DNA from: JBJFGR01 sp051892875
Lineage (GTDB): Bacteria; Pseudomonadota; Gammaproteobacteria; Enterobacterales; Succinivibrionaceae
Direction of reading: 5' to 3'
NCBI GenBank assembly: GCA_051892875.1
Contig: JBJFGR010000140.1
Span: forward strand, 1 to 64,000
DNA length: 64,000 nt
The notes beneath the pieces were generated by a model. That model was not told the origin of the DNA. It did no database searches and was given only the letters and a program-made list of their open reading frames with translations. Of this stretch, positions 1 to 9,092 are shown one piece after another; positions within the stretch are counted from its first letter, which is position 1; each line of letters opens with the position of its first letter. The position numbers and the translations under genes are program-made.

Positions 1-299
<299 letters not shown>

Positions 300-833
300 A
301 TGCCTTTTACCCTTTTTATTTTTTATATACCAGCTTTACTATTTTTTTTGAGATTTTTATTACAATATACAAATTGTGATTATTATCATCCGATAAGCAA
401 ATATATAGTTTTATTAACAAAACACACTATTAAATTATTTGGAAATATCAACATTGGCAATATAAATATTTCAGCACTTATTATTTCTATTCTGTTATCA
501 TTTATAGGTGCAATATACTTTACTATTGAACATACTCCTTTTATTCTTGCTTGCGCAATATCAATAGTATTATATATATGGAGTATTTTTACACTACTTT
601 GGTGGATTCTAATTATTGCTGGTATATTAAGCTGGATTCCACAAGCAAGAAATTATACAATGCTTTTCAATCAATTAATGTCTCCAATTATTGACCCCTT
701 AAATAAATTTATTCCTCCACTAGGCATGATATCTTTATCATATTTAGTAGCATTTTTGCTATTATCATTTATAAATAATTATGCAATGATTAGTGTTTTT
801 AAATTCGCGTTTGATTTATTTAAAGGTGTCTAA
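300..833 (+). CDS. yggT: YggT family inner-membrane protein
   Basis: The 177-residue protein is almost entirely hydrophobic and has the two-repeat layout of the YggT family. Each repeat has membrane segments and a P-I-S/P-I-I-D-P-type motif (PISKYIVLLT near residue 31, PIIDPLNKFIPP near residue 132). Length matches the family. YggT proteins are small membrane proteins linked in some bacteria to osmotic tolerance or cell-envelope organisation; the molecular role is not settled. The stop codon overlaps the yggU ATG by one base (TAATG), so the two are translationally coupled, as in enteric bacteria. ATG at 300 is preceded by AAGGA. Confidence 0.88.
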   Translation: MPFTLFIFYIPALLFFLRFLLQYTNCDYYHPISKYIVLLTKHTIKLFGNINIGNINISALIISILLSFIGAIYFTIEHTPFILACAISIVLYIWSIFTLLWWILIIAGILSWIPQARNYTMLFNQLMSPIIDPLNKFIPPLGMISLSYLVAFLLLSFINNYAMISVFKFAFDLFKGV

Positions 834-1120
834 TGAGTTGTATTAAAGTAACAAAAGATACTGTTGTTTTACATATTGTTGTAGTACCCAAATCAAGCAA
901 AGATGGAATTGTAGGTTTAATAGGAGATGAACTAAAAATAACTATTACAGCGCCACCTGTAGACGGAAAAGCAAATGAGTATATCTGTAAATACTTAAGT
1001 AAGTTGTTTAAGACTGCAAAAAGCAATGTATCTGTGGATAAAGGCACTACAAATAAACATAAAACAATATCTATAATAAATTATTCACAGATACCAGATT
1101 CATTAAAACCTTACCTATAA
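833..1120 (+). CDS. yggU: YggU / DUF167 family protein
   Basis: The 95-residue protein shows the DUF167 signature: an early V-P-K-S-S-K-D segment, then the motif APPVDGKANEYI (about residues 44-55), and a basic, lysine-rich C-terminal half. Function is unknown. It follows yggT with a one-base overlap, matching the conserved yggT-yggU pair of gammaproteobacteria. Its 3' end overlaps the convergent plsC gene by 10 bases, so there is no intergenic terminator between them. Confidence 0.9.
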   Translation: MSCIKVTKDTVVLHIVVVPKSSKDGIVGLIGDELKITITAPPVDGKANEYICKYLSKLFKTAKSNVSVDKGTTNKHKTISIINYSQIPDSLKPYL

Positions 1121-1860
1121 AGTGGCACATCATCCCCTTCAGGTCTTACAGCCTCTTGATCTATTTGCTTTAATCTTTCAAGCATATCATCATGAAGTTG
1201 CTGAGTAATTTTGTTTAAGTCTTTTTTATCTACACTATCAACTTTTACTGTAGGTAATAAATCTATTATTATCTCACCATTATTCCATCTATTTAATTTT
1301 ATTTGATTACAATAAGATGATATAACAAAAGGATAAATCGGAACTTTTGCAAGCTTTGCTGTATGTACAGCACCTCCTTTAAAAGGTAACAAACCTTCTC
1401 CTTTAGACCTATGCCCTTCAGGGAACATCCATATTGATAATTTTTCTTTAACTATTTTTTTTACAATAGTCATAAACTCTGAACCTGCTTTTGATTTTTT
1501 ACTTCTATCAATAAGAATATTTCCTGATAAGTAAAATAATATCCCAAAAACAGGAGTATAAATTAAACTTTTTTTACCAACACAAACAACTCCTGGTCTC
1601 GGTATATTTGCAATCGTAACAATATCCCAATTGGATTGATGATTAGCAACAAACAAAGCCGGCATTTCTTTTTCCAACTCTTTTACATCAAATTTATATC
1701 TAACTTTTATACCAAGAACCCATTGACTCCTTTTTAAAAGTTGAGTCAGAAAATATACATTATTTGGATGTTTTGGACGTATTGCACAAATAAAAAGACC
1801 ACAAAAAAGCCAAATAATTGCCATAAACCCTAAAATTAATAATCTAAATATACAAATCAC
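1111..1860 (-). CDS. plsC: 1-acyl-sn-glycerol-3-phosphate acyltransferase
   Basis: PlsC transfers an acyl chain to lysophosphatidic acid to make phosphatidic acid at the inner membrane. The 249-residue protein has an N-terminal membrane anchor (about residues 4-27), the acyltransferase box NHQSNWD (HX4D: His74, Asp79), and the block FPEGHRS (about 146-152) that binds the glycerol phosphate. The start is GTG with AAGG about nine bases upstream. It lies 12 bases downstream of parC, and parC-plsC adjacency is conserved in related bacteria, so they are probably one transcript. Confidence 0.93.
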   Translation of the reverse strand: MICIFRLLILGFMAIIWLFCGLFICAIRPKHPNNVYFLTQLLKRSQWVLGIKVRYKFDVKELEKEMPALFVANHQSNWDIVTIANIPRPGVVCVGKKSLIYTPVFGILFYLSGNILIDRSKKSKAGSEFMTIVKKIVKEKLSIWMFPEGHRSKGEGLLPFKGGAVHTAKLAKVPIYPFVISSYCNQIKLNRWNNGEIIIDLLPTVKVDSVDKKDLNKITQQLHDDMLERLKQIDQEAVRPEGDDVPLYR

Positions 1861-1872
1861 GTTTTCACACCT

Positions 1873-4185
1873 TTATATGCCATAAATTAAAATATCAGCA
1901 CTAGTTTCTTCACTTTGTGTATTTTCGCCATTTTCTACCTTTTCAATGGACGTAACTTTCTGCAATCCTTTAGGCAATTTCACCCCCTTTCTACCTCTTT
2001 CACCCTTATAAGTGTCCAAGTCAGTAGGTTTGATAGTTAGCTTTCTCATGCCTGAATGAATAATAACAGAATCCTCTAATTGCAATATACATGAGGCTAT
2101 TACATAATCTTCTCTAGTTTGCAACTTTTCAGATGATATATATATCATCCTATTCCCTTTACCTTTAGATAATTTTGGTAGTTCTGAAATCTTAAAAAGA
2201 AGCATTTTTCCTACTTTAGATATAGCTAAACATAGTGAATTATCAATATCTCTTATAAATAATGGTTCCAATACTTTTGCAGATTGTGATACATTTATCA
2301 AAGCCTTACCATTAGAGGTTTTGCTTATCATATCCTTATATTGACACACAAAACCATACCCAGCATCTGTAGAAATTAAATAGTAATCATCATCATTTGA
2401 ACAAATTACAGACACTATTTCTTCACCCTGCTCTAAACTAAATTTACCAGTTAATGGATCTCCCTGTCCTCTTGCAGATGGAAGTAAATTTATATCTATA
2501 GTATATGAATGACCTAAATTAGATATAAATACAGCTTGCATATTTGTTTTACCATATGCTTTGGCTAAAAATTTATCACCTTGTTTATAAGATAAATTCG
2601 CCACTTCTTCTACTGAAAGATTACCTTTTGCTGCTCTAACCCAGCCTTTTGCAGATAAAACAACAGTTACAGATTCTGCAGGTGTTAATTCTTTTTCAGA
2701 AATTAATTGAGCTACTTCACGTTCTACAATTGGTGACATTCTATCATCTCCATATATTTCAGCAGACTCTTTTAATTCCCTTTTTATTAAATTTTTAAAT
2801 TTAGTATCTGAATTTAAAATATTTTCCAAATTTGTTTTTTCTTTTTCTAGTGACAAAAACTCATCATTGATTTTCATTTCTGATAATCTAGCAAGTTGAC
2901 GTAATTTTGTTTCTAATATATATTCAGCTTGCGTTTCTGTTAGACTAAAAGTTGCAATCAATTTTTCTTTAGGATTTTCTTCCTCTCTTATAATTCTTAT
3001 AACTTCATCTATATTCAAAAAAGCTATACGCAAAGCATCTAATAAATGAAGCCTATCATTTATTTTCCCTAATCTTGTATTGATACGCTTTCTAACCGTG
3101 TCATACCTAAAACTAAGCCATTCAGACAATATTGTATATAATCCTTTTACAGAAGGATTTCCATCAAGCCCAATGATATTCATATTGATTGCATATGTTT
3201 TTTCTAAGTCCAGCTTAGGTAACGCAAATAAATGAGACATTAATTTATCACAGTTAACTCTATTAGACTTTGGAACTATTACTATTCTACATTCTTTACT
3301 TGTTTCATGGCGTATATCTGAAATTAATGGCAACTTTTTAGCATTCATTAATGCGGCAATCTTTGAAACAACATCTGAACCTGAAACTTGATAAGGCAAA
3401 GCTGTAATTACTATGTCTCCATTTTCAATTTTATACACAGCTCTCATTCTCACAGTACCCTGACCGAGAGTATAAATCTTTTTCAATTCATCTGTTGTGG
3501 ATATAATTTCCGCTTTAGTTGGATAATCAGGCCCTTGGACAAATTTCATCAAATCATCAACCGTAGCATCCTTATGATCAATTAGGTATATACATGCATT
3601 AGCTAACTCTCTTGCATTATGTGGCGGTATTCTTGTAGCTAACCCCACTGCAATCCCTGAAGTACCGTTTAACAATATATGAGGTAACTTTGCAGGTAAA
3701 CAATAAGGCTCTTTTAATGAACCATCAAAATTTGAAATATAATCAGTACACCCAAAAGCGAGCTCAGACAGAAGTACTTCAGAAAATTTCGATAATCTAG
3801 ATTCCGTATATCTCATTGCTGCATAAGATTTTGGTTCATCTGGTGCACCCCAATTTCCCTGACCTTGAATCAAAGGATATCTATAGGTAAAATCTTGGGC
3901 CATTAGAACCATAGCTTCATAACATGAAGCATCACCGTGAGGATGATATTTCCCTAAAACATCACCAACAGTTCTTGCAGATTTTTTAAATTTAGAATTT
4001 GATGATAAACCTAATTCACTCATTGCAAAAATAATTCTACGTTGAACAGGTTTTAACCCATCTGTTATGTGAGGTAAAGCTCTATCTCTAATAACAGCCA
4101 TGGAATAATTAAGATACGCAGACTCTGTAAAATCTTCCAAAGGCATTCTTTCAATACCTTCATGACTCATTTTAACTTCATTCAT
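1873..4185 (-). CDS. parC: DNA topoisomerase IV subunit A
   Basis: ParC is the DNA-cleaving subunit of topoisomerase IV, which decatenates daughter chromosomes with ParE (not in this window). The 770-residue protein carries the winged-helix core with catalytic Tyr126 in [10 protein letters not shown], and a C-terminal beta-pinwheel lacking a GyrA box, so it is ParC rather than GyrA. The helix that forms the quinolone pocket reads GDASCYE: the position equivalent to E. coli Ser80 is Ala86, while the Glu84 equivalent is kept as Glu90. The ATG at 4185 was chosen; a second in-frame ATG lies five codons later. Transcribed ahead of plsC. Confidence 0.95.
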   Translation of the reverse strand: MNEVKMSHEGIERMPLEDFTESAYLNYSMAVIRDRALPHITDGLKPVQRRIIFAMSELGLSSNSKFKKSARTVGDVLGKYHPHGDASCYEAMVLMAQDFTYRYPLIQGQGNWGAPDEPKSYAAMRYTESRLSKFSEVLLSELAFGCTDYISNFDGSLKEPYCLPAKLPHILLNGTSGIAVGLATRIPPHNARELANACIYLIDHKDATVDDLMKFVQGPDYPTKAEIISTTDELKKIYTLGQGTVRMRAVYKIENGDIVITALPYQVSGSDVVSKIAALMNAKKLPLISDIRHETSKECRIVIVPKSNRVNCDKLMSHLFALPKLDLEKTYAINMNIIGLDGNPSVKGLYTILSEWLSFRYDTVRKRINTRLGKINDRLHLLDALRIAFLNIDEVIRIIREEENPKEKLIATFSLTETQAEYILETKLRQLARLSEMKINDEFLSLEKEKTNLENILNSDTKFKNLIKRELKESAEIYGDDRMSPIVEREVAQLISEKELTPAESVTVVLSAKGWVRAAKGNLSVEEVANLSYKQGDKFLAKAYGKTNMQAVFISNLGHSYTIDINLLPSARGQGDPLTGKFSLEQGEEIVSVICSNDDDYYLISTDAGYGFVCQYKDMISKTSNGKALINVSQSAKVLEPLFIRDIDNSLCLAISKVGKMLLFKISELPKLSKGKGNRMIYISSEKLQTREDYVIASCILQLEDSVIIHSGMRKLTIKPTDLDTYKGERGRKGVKLPKGLQKVTSIEKVENGENTQSEETSADILIYGI

Positions 4186-4218
4186 TAGAATATCACCAAC
4201 ATCAAAAAAAGTTTATTT

Positions 4219-4245
4219 ATTATAACCTAATAATTTGAACTGTAA
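4219..4245 (-). promoter_or_regulatory. Candidate parC-plsC promoter
   Basis: On the - strand a perfect TATAAT (4219-4224) is preceded, 15-16 bases upstream, by TTACAG/ATTACA (about 4240-4246). It lies about 35 bases before the parC ATG. The -35 match is weak, so confidence is moderate. Confidence 0.4.
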
Positions 4246-4247
4246 TA

Positions 4248-4275
4248 TTGTTTATTTACGCAAAATAACTATAAT
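4248..4275 (+). promoter_or_regulatory. Candidate promoter of the L,D-transpeptidase gene
   Basis: TTGTTT (4248-4253), a 16-base spacer and a perfect TATAAT (4270-4275) lie 39 bases before the ATG at 4315. A second TATAAT at 4287-4292 has no -35 partner. This element is divergent from the parC promoter. Confidence 0.45.
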
Positions 4276-4314
4276 AGCTTAAGTTCTATAATTCAACCGC
4301 ATTATTTTAATAAA

Positions 4315-4983
4315 ATGACATACTCAAAGACAGTAATCACAAATATAATAGTAGATATCATTTTTTTTTATACCATTCATTTTTTTAATACTTCATCAGC
4401 AAATGAAATGATAATAAATGATCTTCCCTTTAGTCTATATTACTCAGCTCTTACTGAAAATCCTGAATATGACTCTGACTTTGACTATGAAAAACTTAAA
4501 AGTGATACTATATATTTAAAAAATTTTTTAATAAATAAAGACACCTCAAAAATTATAACAAGAGTTGTGGTAAAAAAATCCTTATATAGATTATTTCTAT
4601 ACCAAAACAATATTCTAATAAAAACATACATTATCGCTTTAGGAAAAAATCCTGTAGGTCATAAACAATACGAAGGAGATCAAAAAACACCTGAAGGAAA
4701 ATACATTCTAGATTATATAAAATTAAATTCAAATTATTACAAATCTTTTCACATATCATACCCAAATGCCAACGACATTAAACACGCAGAATCCATGGGA
4801 AGAAGCCCTGGTGGAATGATAATGGTTCATGGCCAACCAAAATACACAGGCAAAAAAGAAGATTTTGTTCCCGGAATTCAAGCATCTAATTGGACAAACG
4901 GTTGCATCGCACTGTTAAATGAAGACATGGATGAATTTATCCAATTAGTTAAACCAGGAACAATTATAGAAATAGAACCTTAA
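4315..4983 (+). CDS. Secreted L,D-transpeptidase (YkuD domain)
   Basis: The 222-residue protein begins with a hydrophobic export segment (about residues 8-27) ending near SSANEM, so it should act in the periplasm on peptidoglycan. The YkuD catalytic domain covers about residues 84-221. His172 lies in MVHG and the catalytic nucleophile is Cys197 in SNWTNGCIAL, spaced as in the family motif HG-x(n)-S-x-N/H-G-C. Such enzymes make 3-3 crosslinks or tether proteins to the wall; which of these applies cannot be told. No clear Shine-Dalgarno precedes the ATG. It converges with the next gene. Confidence 0.88.
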   Translation: MTYSKTVITNIIVDIIFFYTIHFFNTSSANEMIINDLPFSLYYSALTENPEYDSDFDYEKLKSDTIYLKNFLINKDTSKIITRVVVKKSLYRLFLYQNNILIKTYIIALGKNPVGHKQYEGDQKTPEGKYILDYIKLNSNYYKSFHISYPNANDIKHAESMGRSPGGMIMVHGQPKYTGKKEDFVPGIQASNWTNGCIALLNEDMDEFIQLVKPGTIIEIEP

Positions 4984-5012
4984 ATCCTCAACACAATCCA
5001 CTCAAATTTGAT

Positions 5013-5468
5013 TTAATTTAATTCATAACCTACAGGCATCCATTCAATAAACGCTCTGCCGTTATCGCTATCAATTTCATCTATCTTAAATAAAATTACA
5101 GCAAATACTCGATCTGTATCTTGGCATGTAGCACCATCTTCCATAAATGCGTAATAAATCTCTACATAATTTGTTATTTCATTTGAATTTGCTATATCTT
5201 CAAAGTCATCAACATATTCTGACCAATTGTATACTGGAGGATATACTATTCCTTGGTAACACGTGTTATTATCTCTATTAATATTAAATTCATTGATATC
5301 TTCTAAATTTATATTATCATTTTCTAATGCTATAGGCACCATTTCTGAAATAAGTTCATTTGCCTTTTCTAATAATTTTTCAACTAATTCATCTGATAAA
5401 TTTAAATCTTCCTCAGTTATTGAATTTTCAAAAACATTAATCAAGTCTTTTTCTGTATTCTCGTTCAT
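5013..5468 (-). CDS. Small acidic protein of unknown function
   Basis: I do not recognise this 151-residue protein. It is strongly acidic, with an N-terminal helical region rich in Glu/Asp/Asn (about 1-65) and a C-terminal half with aromatic beta-like segments (VYPPVYNWSEYVDDF; RAFIEWMPVGYEL) and two cysteines. There is no signal peptide or membrane segment, so it is probably cytoplasmic. The length and composition resemble small immunity or SMI1-type proteins, but I see no specific motif. It begins 15 bases after the amylase terminator, with TAGG before the ATG, so it may be expressed by read-through or from its own weak promoter. Confidence 0.6.
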   Translation of the reverse strand: MNENTEKDLINVFENSITEEDLNLSDELVEKLLEKANELISEMVPIALENDNINLEDINEFNINRDNNTCYQGIVYPPVYNWSEYVDDFEDIANSNEITNYVEIYYAFMEDGATCQDTDRVFAVILFKIDEIDSDNGRAFIEWMPVGYELN

Positions 5469-5482
5469 ATTTATAACCTACT

Positions 5483-5510
5483 AAAAAAGAGAGGTAAACC
5501 TCTCTTTTTT
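5483..5510 (-). terminator. Rho-independent terminator after the amylase gene
   Basis: A GAGAGG/CCTCTC stem (5489-5494 with 5499-5504), a TAAA loop and flanking A6/T tracts form a symmetric hairpin. On the - strand it follows the amylase stop by about ten bases and ends in a U run. Confidence 0.85.
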
Positions 5511-5520
5511 TTCAAAAAAA

Positions 5521-7695
5521 TTACTTCCTACCTGCCGATACTACAACTACAACATCTCCATTTTTTTCTCTCTTAAAGGTATACGGAGAACTACTCAACA
5601 TTGTATGTTTTCCTTGAGCTATTGCAGGATGATTCAATCTAAATTCATTCAACTTAGACCAGTGATTTACTAAATCTTTTACTTCAGCCTTGTCTAAATC
5701 TTTCCAATTCATATCAGAACGAAGTGACTGATCTATCCATCCACCATCTTTCATTAACTCTCTACCAGATTCATCACCATAGTATATTTGAACCTGACCA
5801 GGTAACATCAAGAAACTATTAGCTGCTCTCTTTTGTAAACCAAAATCTTTATAATCAGGGAAGAATAACTTTGTATCATGAGATGATATGTATGACAAAA
5901 TATTAAATGCAGGATCTTGTACAACATTTGAATACTTACTATAAACTTCTTCTGCTTGAGACATACACTGAGCATAAGTAGTAGCTTCTTTTTGATAATC
6001 GAAATTAATCAAACTATCAAAACCATTGTCATACCATAAATCCTTAGTTACCCCATGATCCCATACTTCTCCAACCATAAAGAAAGGTAGATTATCTAGT
6101 TTCTTAGCAGGATTTTCAGCTTTCCATTCTTTTAATGCTTTAGTTGCACTTTCTTTCAACTGCTTCCAAGCATATGGGTCTAAATGTTTTACAGTATCAG
6201 CTCTAAAACCATCTATACCAAACTTTCTAACATAATATGTATGCCAACTTACAAGATAATCAACTATAGAATAGTTAGGATGCTCTACAGCCTTAGTATC
6301 TTTTTTATTCTTCAAGAAATATGGTAATGAAACAGGAGTTCTTTGTTCAGTTTTAAAATCAGGTAACCCACCCACTAAACCAAAAACATCATCAGTACCA
6401 CCTTCATCATAACCAGGCAAACCAGCTCTTACCCAATCAGGTCCCCACCATTTTTTCCAAGCTTTTGTCTTTCTATCAAAGTAGTTATTTACGCTACTCC
6501 AAGTTGCAAACATTCCAGATGGCTTAAAATCAGACCAGTCACTAGGCAATTTATCTTCATTTTGAACTAATTCTTCTAAATCAAAATCTTGAAGATCTTT
6601 CAATGTTGCATAACCAGCATGATTCATAACAACATCGACTAAAACACGAATCCCTCGACTATGTGCTTCGTCTACAAATCTTTGAAAATCTTCCTCTGTA
6701 CCTAAATTTTTATCAATATTTGTAAAATCTGCAGCCCAATATCCATGATATCCATAGAAAGGAAACGATCCTTCATTGCCACCACCCACAAAACCATGAA
6801 CTTGTTCAACTATAGGTGTTACCCATATAGCATTAATATTTAATGATTTTAGATAATCTAACTTTTCAACTATACCTTTAAAATCACCACCATGCCAGGT
6901 ACCTATTTCATCCTTACCATCATTTTTACGACCATATGAATGGTCATTTGATTTATCACCATTATTAAATCTATCAGTTAACATGAAATAAACATTAGCA
7001 TTGTCCCAACTAAACTGCGCAGGTGTATATTGTAAAGCACGTTCTAAAAGCAAAATACCTTCGCTTTCAGCACTTGGTTGCATTGTTACCTTACCATTCT
7101 TAACTTTTGCAGTTTTACCACTGTAAGCATCTCTTACTAAAGTACCATTTGGGAAAGCTTTGCTAACATCAACTGTAATTGGACCCAAATCCCACTTATT
7201 GCAAGCAATATCTGGAGGCCTTCTCTTTACATCGACTTTTTTAGTACTTCTTAAGATTTTTAAAGTAGGTACATCTTTTGTGTAATCAAGTGTAAAATTA
7301 TAGAAACCTGGCATAACAACATTTAATGAAAAGTTACCTTTACCACATTTCATCATTTCTGTTTGGCTACCAAATTTAATTAAAGAGTCACTTTTTGCAC
7401 CAAAACTATTAACGCACCCTGATAAATTATCAGTTACTGAAAAATAATTATTCCCTTTTTCTAATTTTACAGTTGCTAAATATATATTATCATGTTCATG
7501 TAATTCAAAAATATTTTCAGAATCTACTTTACCGTTAAGCTTCAAATAAACATTATTAGTAAATTTTCCTTTTAAAACTTTCGCTACCGATTCTTTATTA
7601 GAAGATACACTATTCATAGTTGTAGTATCTGAATTACAACCAAATAAAGCTAATGATATTGATAAACTCAATAAAGAAAATAATTTATTTTTCAT
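5521..7695 (-). CDS. GH13 alpha-amylase lipoprotein, MalS-like
   Basis: This secreted alpha-amylase should hydrolyse alpha-1,4 glucans. The open frame begins at a TTG at 7716, but I chose the ATG at 7695 because AAGAGA precedes it and a perfect lipoprotein signal starts there (hydrophobic core, lipobox LFGC, Cys20). It is therefore membrane-anchored, periplasmic or surface-exposed. An N-terminal region of about 220 residues precedes the (beta/alpha)8 barrel, as in E. coli MalS. Barrel motifs are DVVMNH (354-359), GFRAD with nucleophile Asp500, the acid/base Glu543 in FMVGEVW, and Asp607 in SSHD. Length is 724 residues. It is monocistronic, with a terminator at 5483-5510. Confidence 0.92.
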   Translation of the reverse strand: MKNKLFSLLSLSISLALFGCNSDTTTMNSVSSNKESVAKVLKGKFTNNVYLKLNGKVDSENIFELHEHDNIYLATVKLEKGNNYFSVTDNLSGCVNSFGAKSDSLIKFGSQTEMMKCGKGNFSLNVVMPGFYNFTLDYTKDVPTLKILRSTKKVDVKRRPPDIACNKWDLGPITVDVSKAFPNGTLVRDAYSGKTAKVKNGKVTMQPSAESEGILLLERALQYTPAQFSWDNANVYFMLTDRFNNGDKSNDHSYGRKNDGKDEIGTWHGGDFKGIVEKLDYLKSLNINAIWVTPIVEQVHGFVGGGNEGSFPFYGYHGYWAADFTNIDKNLGTEEDFQRFVDEAHSRGIRVLVDVVMNHAGYATLKDLQDFDLEELVQNEDKLPSDWSDFKPSGMFATWSSVNNYFDRKTKAWKKWWGPDWVRAGLPGYDEGGTDDVFGLVGGLPDFKTEQRTPVSLPYFLKNKKDTKAVEHPNYSIVDYLVSWHTYYVRKFGIDGFRADTVKHLDPYAWKQLKESATKALKEWKAENPAKKLDNLPFFMVGEVWDHGVTKDLWYDNGFDSLINFDYQKEATTYAQCMSQAEEVYSKYSNVVQDPAFNILSYISSHDTKLFFPDYKDFGLQKRAANSFLMLPGQVQIYYGDESGRELMKDGGWIDQSLRSDMNWKDLDKAEVKDLVNHWSKLNEFRLNHPAIAQGKHTMLSSSPYTFKREKNGDVVVVVSAGRK

Positions 7696-7802
7696 ATCAG
7701 ATTCTCTTAATAACAAACTTTTACTATTTTATAACAAAAAATCTAAAACAAAAAAATAAATAATATAAAGACTTTAGTTACGTCAAAAAATTTAATTAAT
7801 AT

Positions 7803-7837
7803 AAAAAAGATTTGCCCAACTATCAGAACAAATCTTT
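7803..7837 (-). terminator. Rho-independent terminator of the stand-alone rpoA
   Basis: AAAGATTTG (7806-7814) pairs with CAAATCTTT (7829-7837) around a 14-base loop. On the - strand the hairpin is followed by six U, about 50 bases after the rpoA stop. The interval 7717-7883 otherwise holds only the AT-rich amylase upstream region. Confidence 0.75.
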
Positions 7838-7883
7838 AATGTATAAAAAATAATAAACTATATTGCTTAAAAATATAAAAAAA

Positions 7884-8921
7884 TTAATTTTCTTCTAATT
7901 CTACAGGAGGCCAGTTTTCTAATCTCATACCTAGAGATAATCCCTGACTAGCTAAAACATCTTTAATTTCAGTTAAAGATTTTTTACCTAAATTTGGAGT
8001 TCTTAACAATTCAACTTCTGTTCTCTGTACTAAATCACCAATGTATTTTATTCCTTCAGCCTTCAAACAATTTGCAGAACGAACTGTTAATTCCAATTCC
8101 TCCACAGGTTTTAACAACTTAGGATCAACTTTCGGTTCTTCTGGAACAACTTCAGCAACTTCTTCAGAAGTACGCATTTCTACAAATGAACCTAATTGTT
8201 CATGAAATATTGTTGCTGAATGTTTAAGAGCGTCTAATGGATCAATTGTACCATCTGTTTCTAAGTTGATAGACAAACGCTCATATTTCTTTCCTTCAGA
8301 TTCATACTCTGTAACTTTATAAGCTACGTTTCTTACAGGACTATAAGTTGCATCTACAAGAAGACGACCTAATACTTTCTCTTCACTTTCTGAATGAATC
8401 CTTAGATCCGCTCTATCAAAACCTCTACCTCTATTTACATGCATTTTAACAACAAATGGAACATCACTAGTTGTAATATTACATATAACAAGATCTTTAT
8501 TCTTAATTTCTACACCAAATGGACATCTAATATCTCCAGCCCTAACTGGTCCAGTATAATCAGTAATACACTTATATCCTGATTCTTCATCATGAGCAGG
8601 ATCATTAATTCTTAATTCTAATACCGCATCGTCAATAGTTTGGTTTTCAATAGAAACTGCAACTTTTTTTAGATTCAACAAAAGAATTAAAATATCTTCT
8701 TGCAACCCCTCTTTAGTAGAATATTCATGATCTACTCCATCAATTTCAACAGCATATATAGCACATCCAGGCATTGACGACAATAAAATACGACGCAATG
8801 CATTACCTAGAGTAAGACCAAAATTGGGTTCAAACGGTTCAAGATTTATTATAGATTGAGTATCAGATAAACGCTCAATTTTAGCTTCTTGAGGTCTAAA
8901 ATTTTCTGTTGCAAAATTCAA
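7884..8921 (-). CDS. rpoA: Second RNA polymerase alpha subunit (stand-alone copy)
   Basis: This is a full-length RpoA of 345 residues, outside the ribosomal operon. The open frame extends to a TTG at 8960, but the TTG at 8921 has AGAGGA seven bases upstream and makes the N-terminus align with E. coli RpoA residue for residue. The N-terminal domain keeps the polymerase-assembly blocks [13 protein letters not shown] and [12 protein letters not shown], but has lost the usual first 35 residues' sequence and the [10 protein letters not shown] block, and carries an insertion near residue 100. The C-terminal domain keeps the UP-element-binding [11 protein letters not shown] and NLGKKSL. It has its own promoter and terminator. 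Copy 2 (54685-55695) is diverged in different blocks. Confidence 0.93.
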   Translation of the reverse strand: MNFATENFRPQEAKIERLSDTQSIINLEPFEPNFGLTLGNALRRILLSSMPGCAIYAVEIDGVDHEYSTKEGLQEDILILLLNLKKVAVSIENQTIDDAVLELRINDPAHDEESGYKCITDYTGPVRAGDIRCPFGVEIKNKDLVICNITTSDVPFVVKMHVNRGRGFDRADLRIHSESEEKVLGRLLVDATYSPVRNVAYKVTEYESEGKKYERLSINLETDGTIDPLDALKHSATIFHEQLGSFVEMRTSEEVAEVVPEEPKVDPKLLKPVEELELTVRSANCLKAEGIKYIGDLVQRTEVELLRTPNLGKKSLTEIKDVLASQGLSLGMRLENWPPVELEEN

Positions 8922-8981
8922 GGTTGAGTCCTCTGTACTAAGATTAATCTTCAAAAACAATAAAATTTGTGTAATTTGAGA

Positions 8982-9010
8982 ATTATATAAAAATTAACTC
9001 AAAAAAACAA
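8982..9010 (-). promoter_or_regulatory. Promoter of the stand-alone rpoA
   Basis: On the - strand, TTGTTT (9005-9010), a 17-base spacer and a perfect TATAAT (8982-8987) give a good sigma-70 promoter. Transcription would start near 8975, leaving a leader of about 54 bases to the TTG start at 8921. Confidence 0.6.
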
Positions 9011-9017
9011 CAAAAAG

Positions 9018-9092
9018 ATCGAAGATTTTCTCTATACACTTTGACTATTTTAGTGTTTTTATTCGTAACCAAGTGATTGCTAAATCTTCGAT
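9018..9092 (-). terminator. 11-bp inverted repeat at the end of the capsule operon
   Basis: ATCGAAGATTT (9018-9028) is perfectly inverted at 9082-9092, spanning the stop codon of the last capsule gene (9045). An inner CACT/AGTG pairing is also possible. On the - strand the repeat is followed by U-rich sequence. It may end the capsule transcript just before the rpoA promoter, or stabilise its 3' end. Confidence 0.4.

Noticed and set aside
8922..8960. Longer N-terminus for the stand-alone RpoA
   Set aside because: The TTG at 8960 has no ribosome-binding site, and its extra 13 residues have no counterpart in RpoA.
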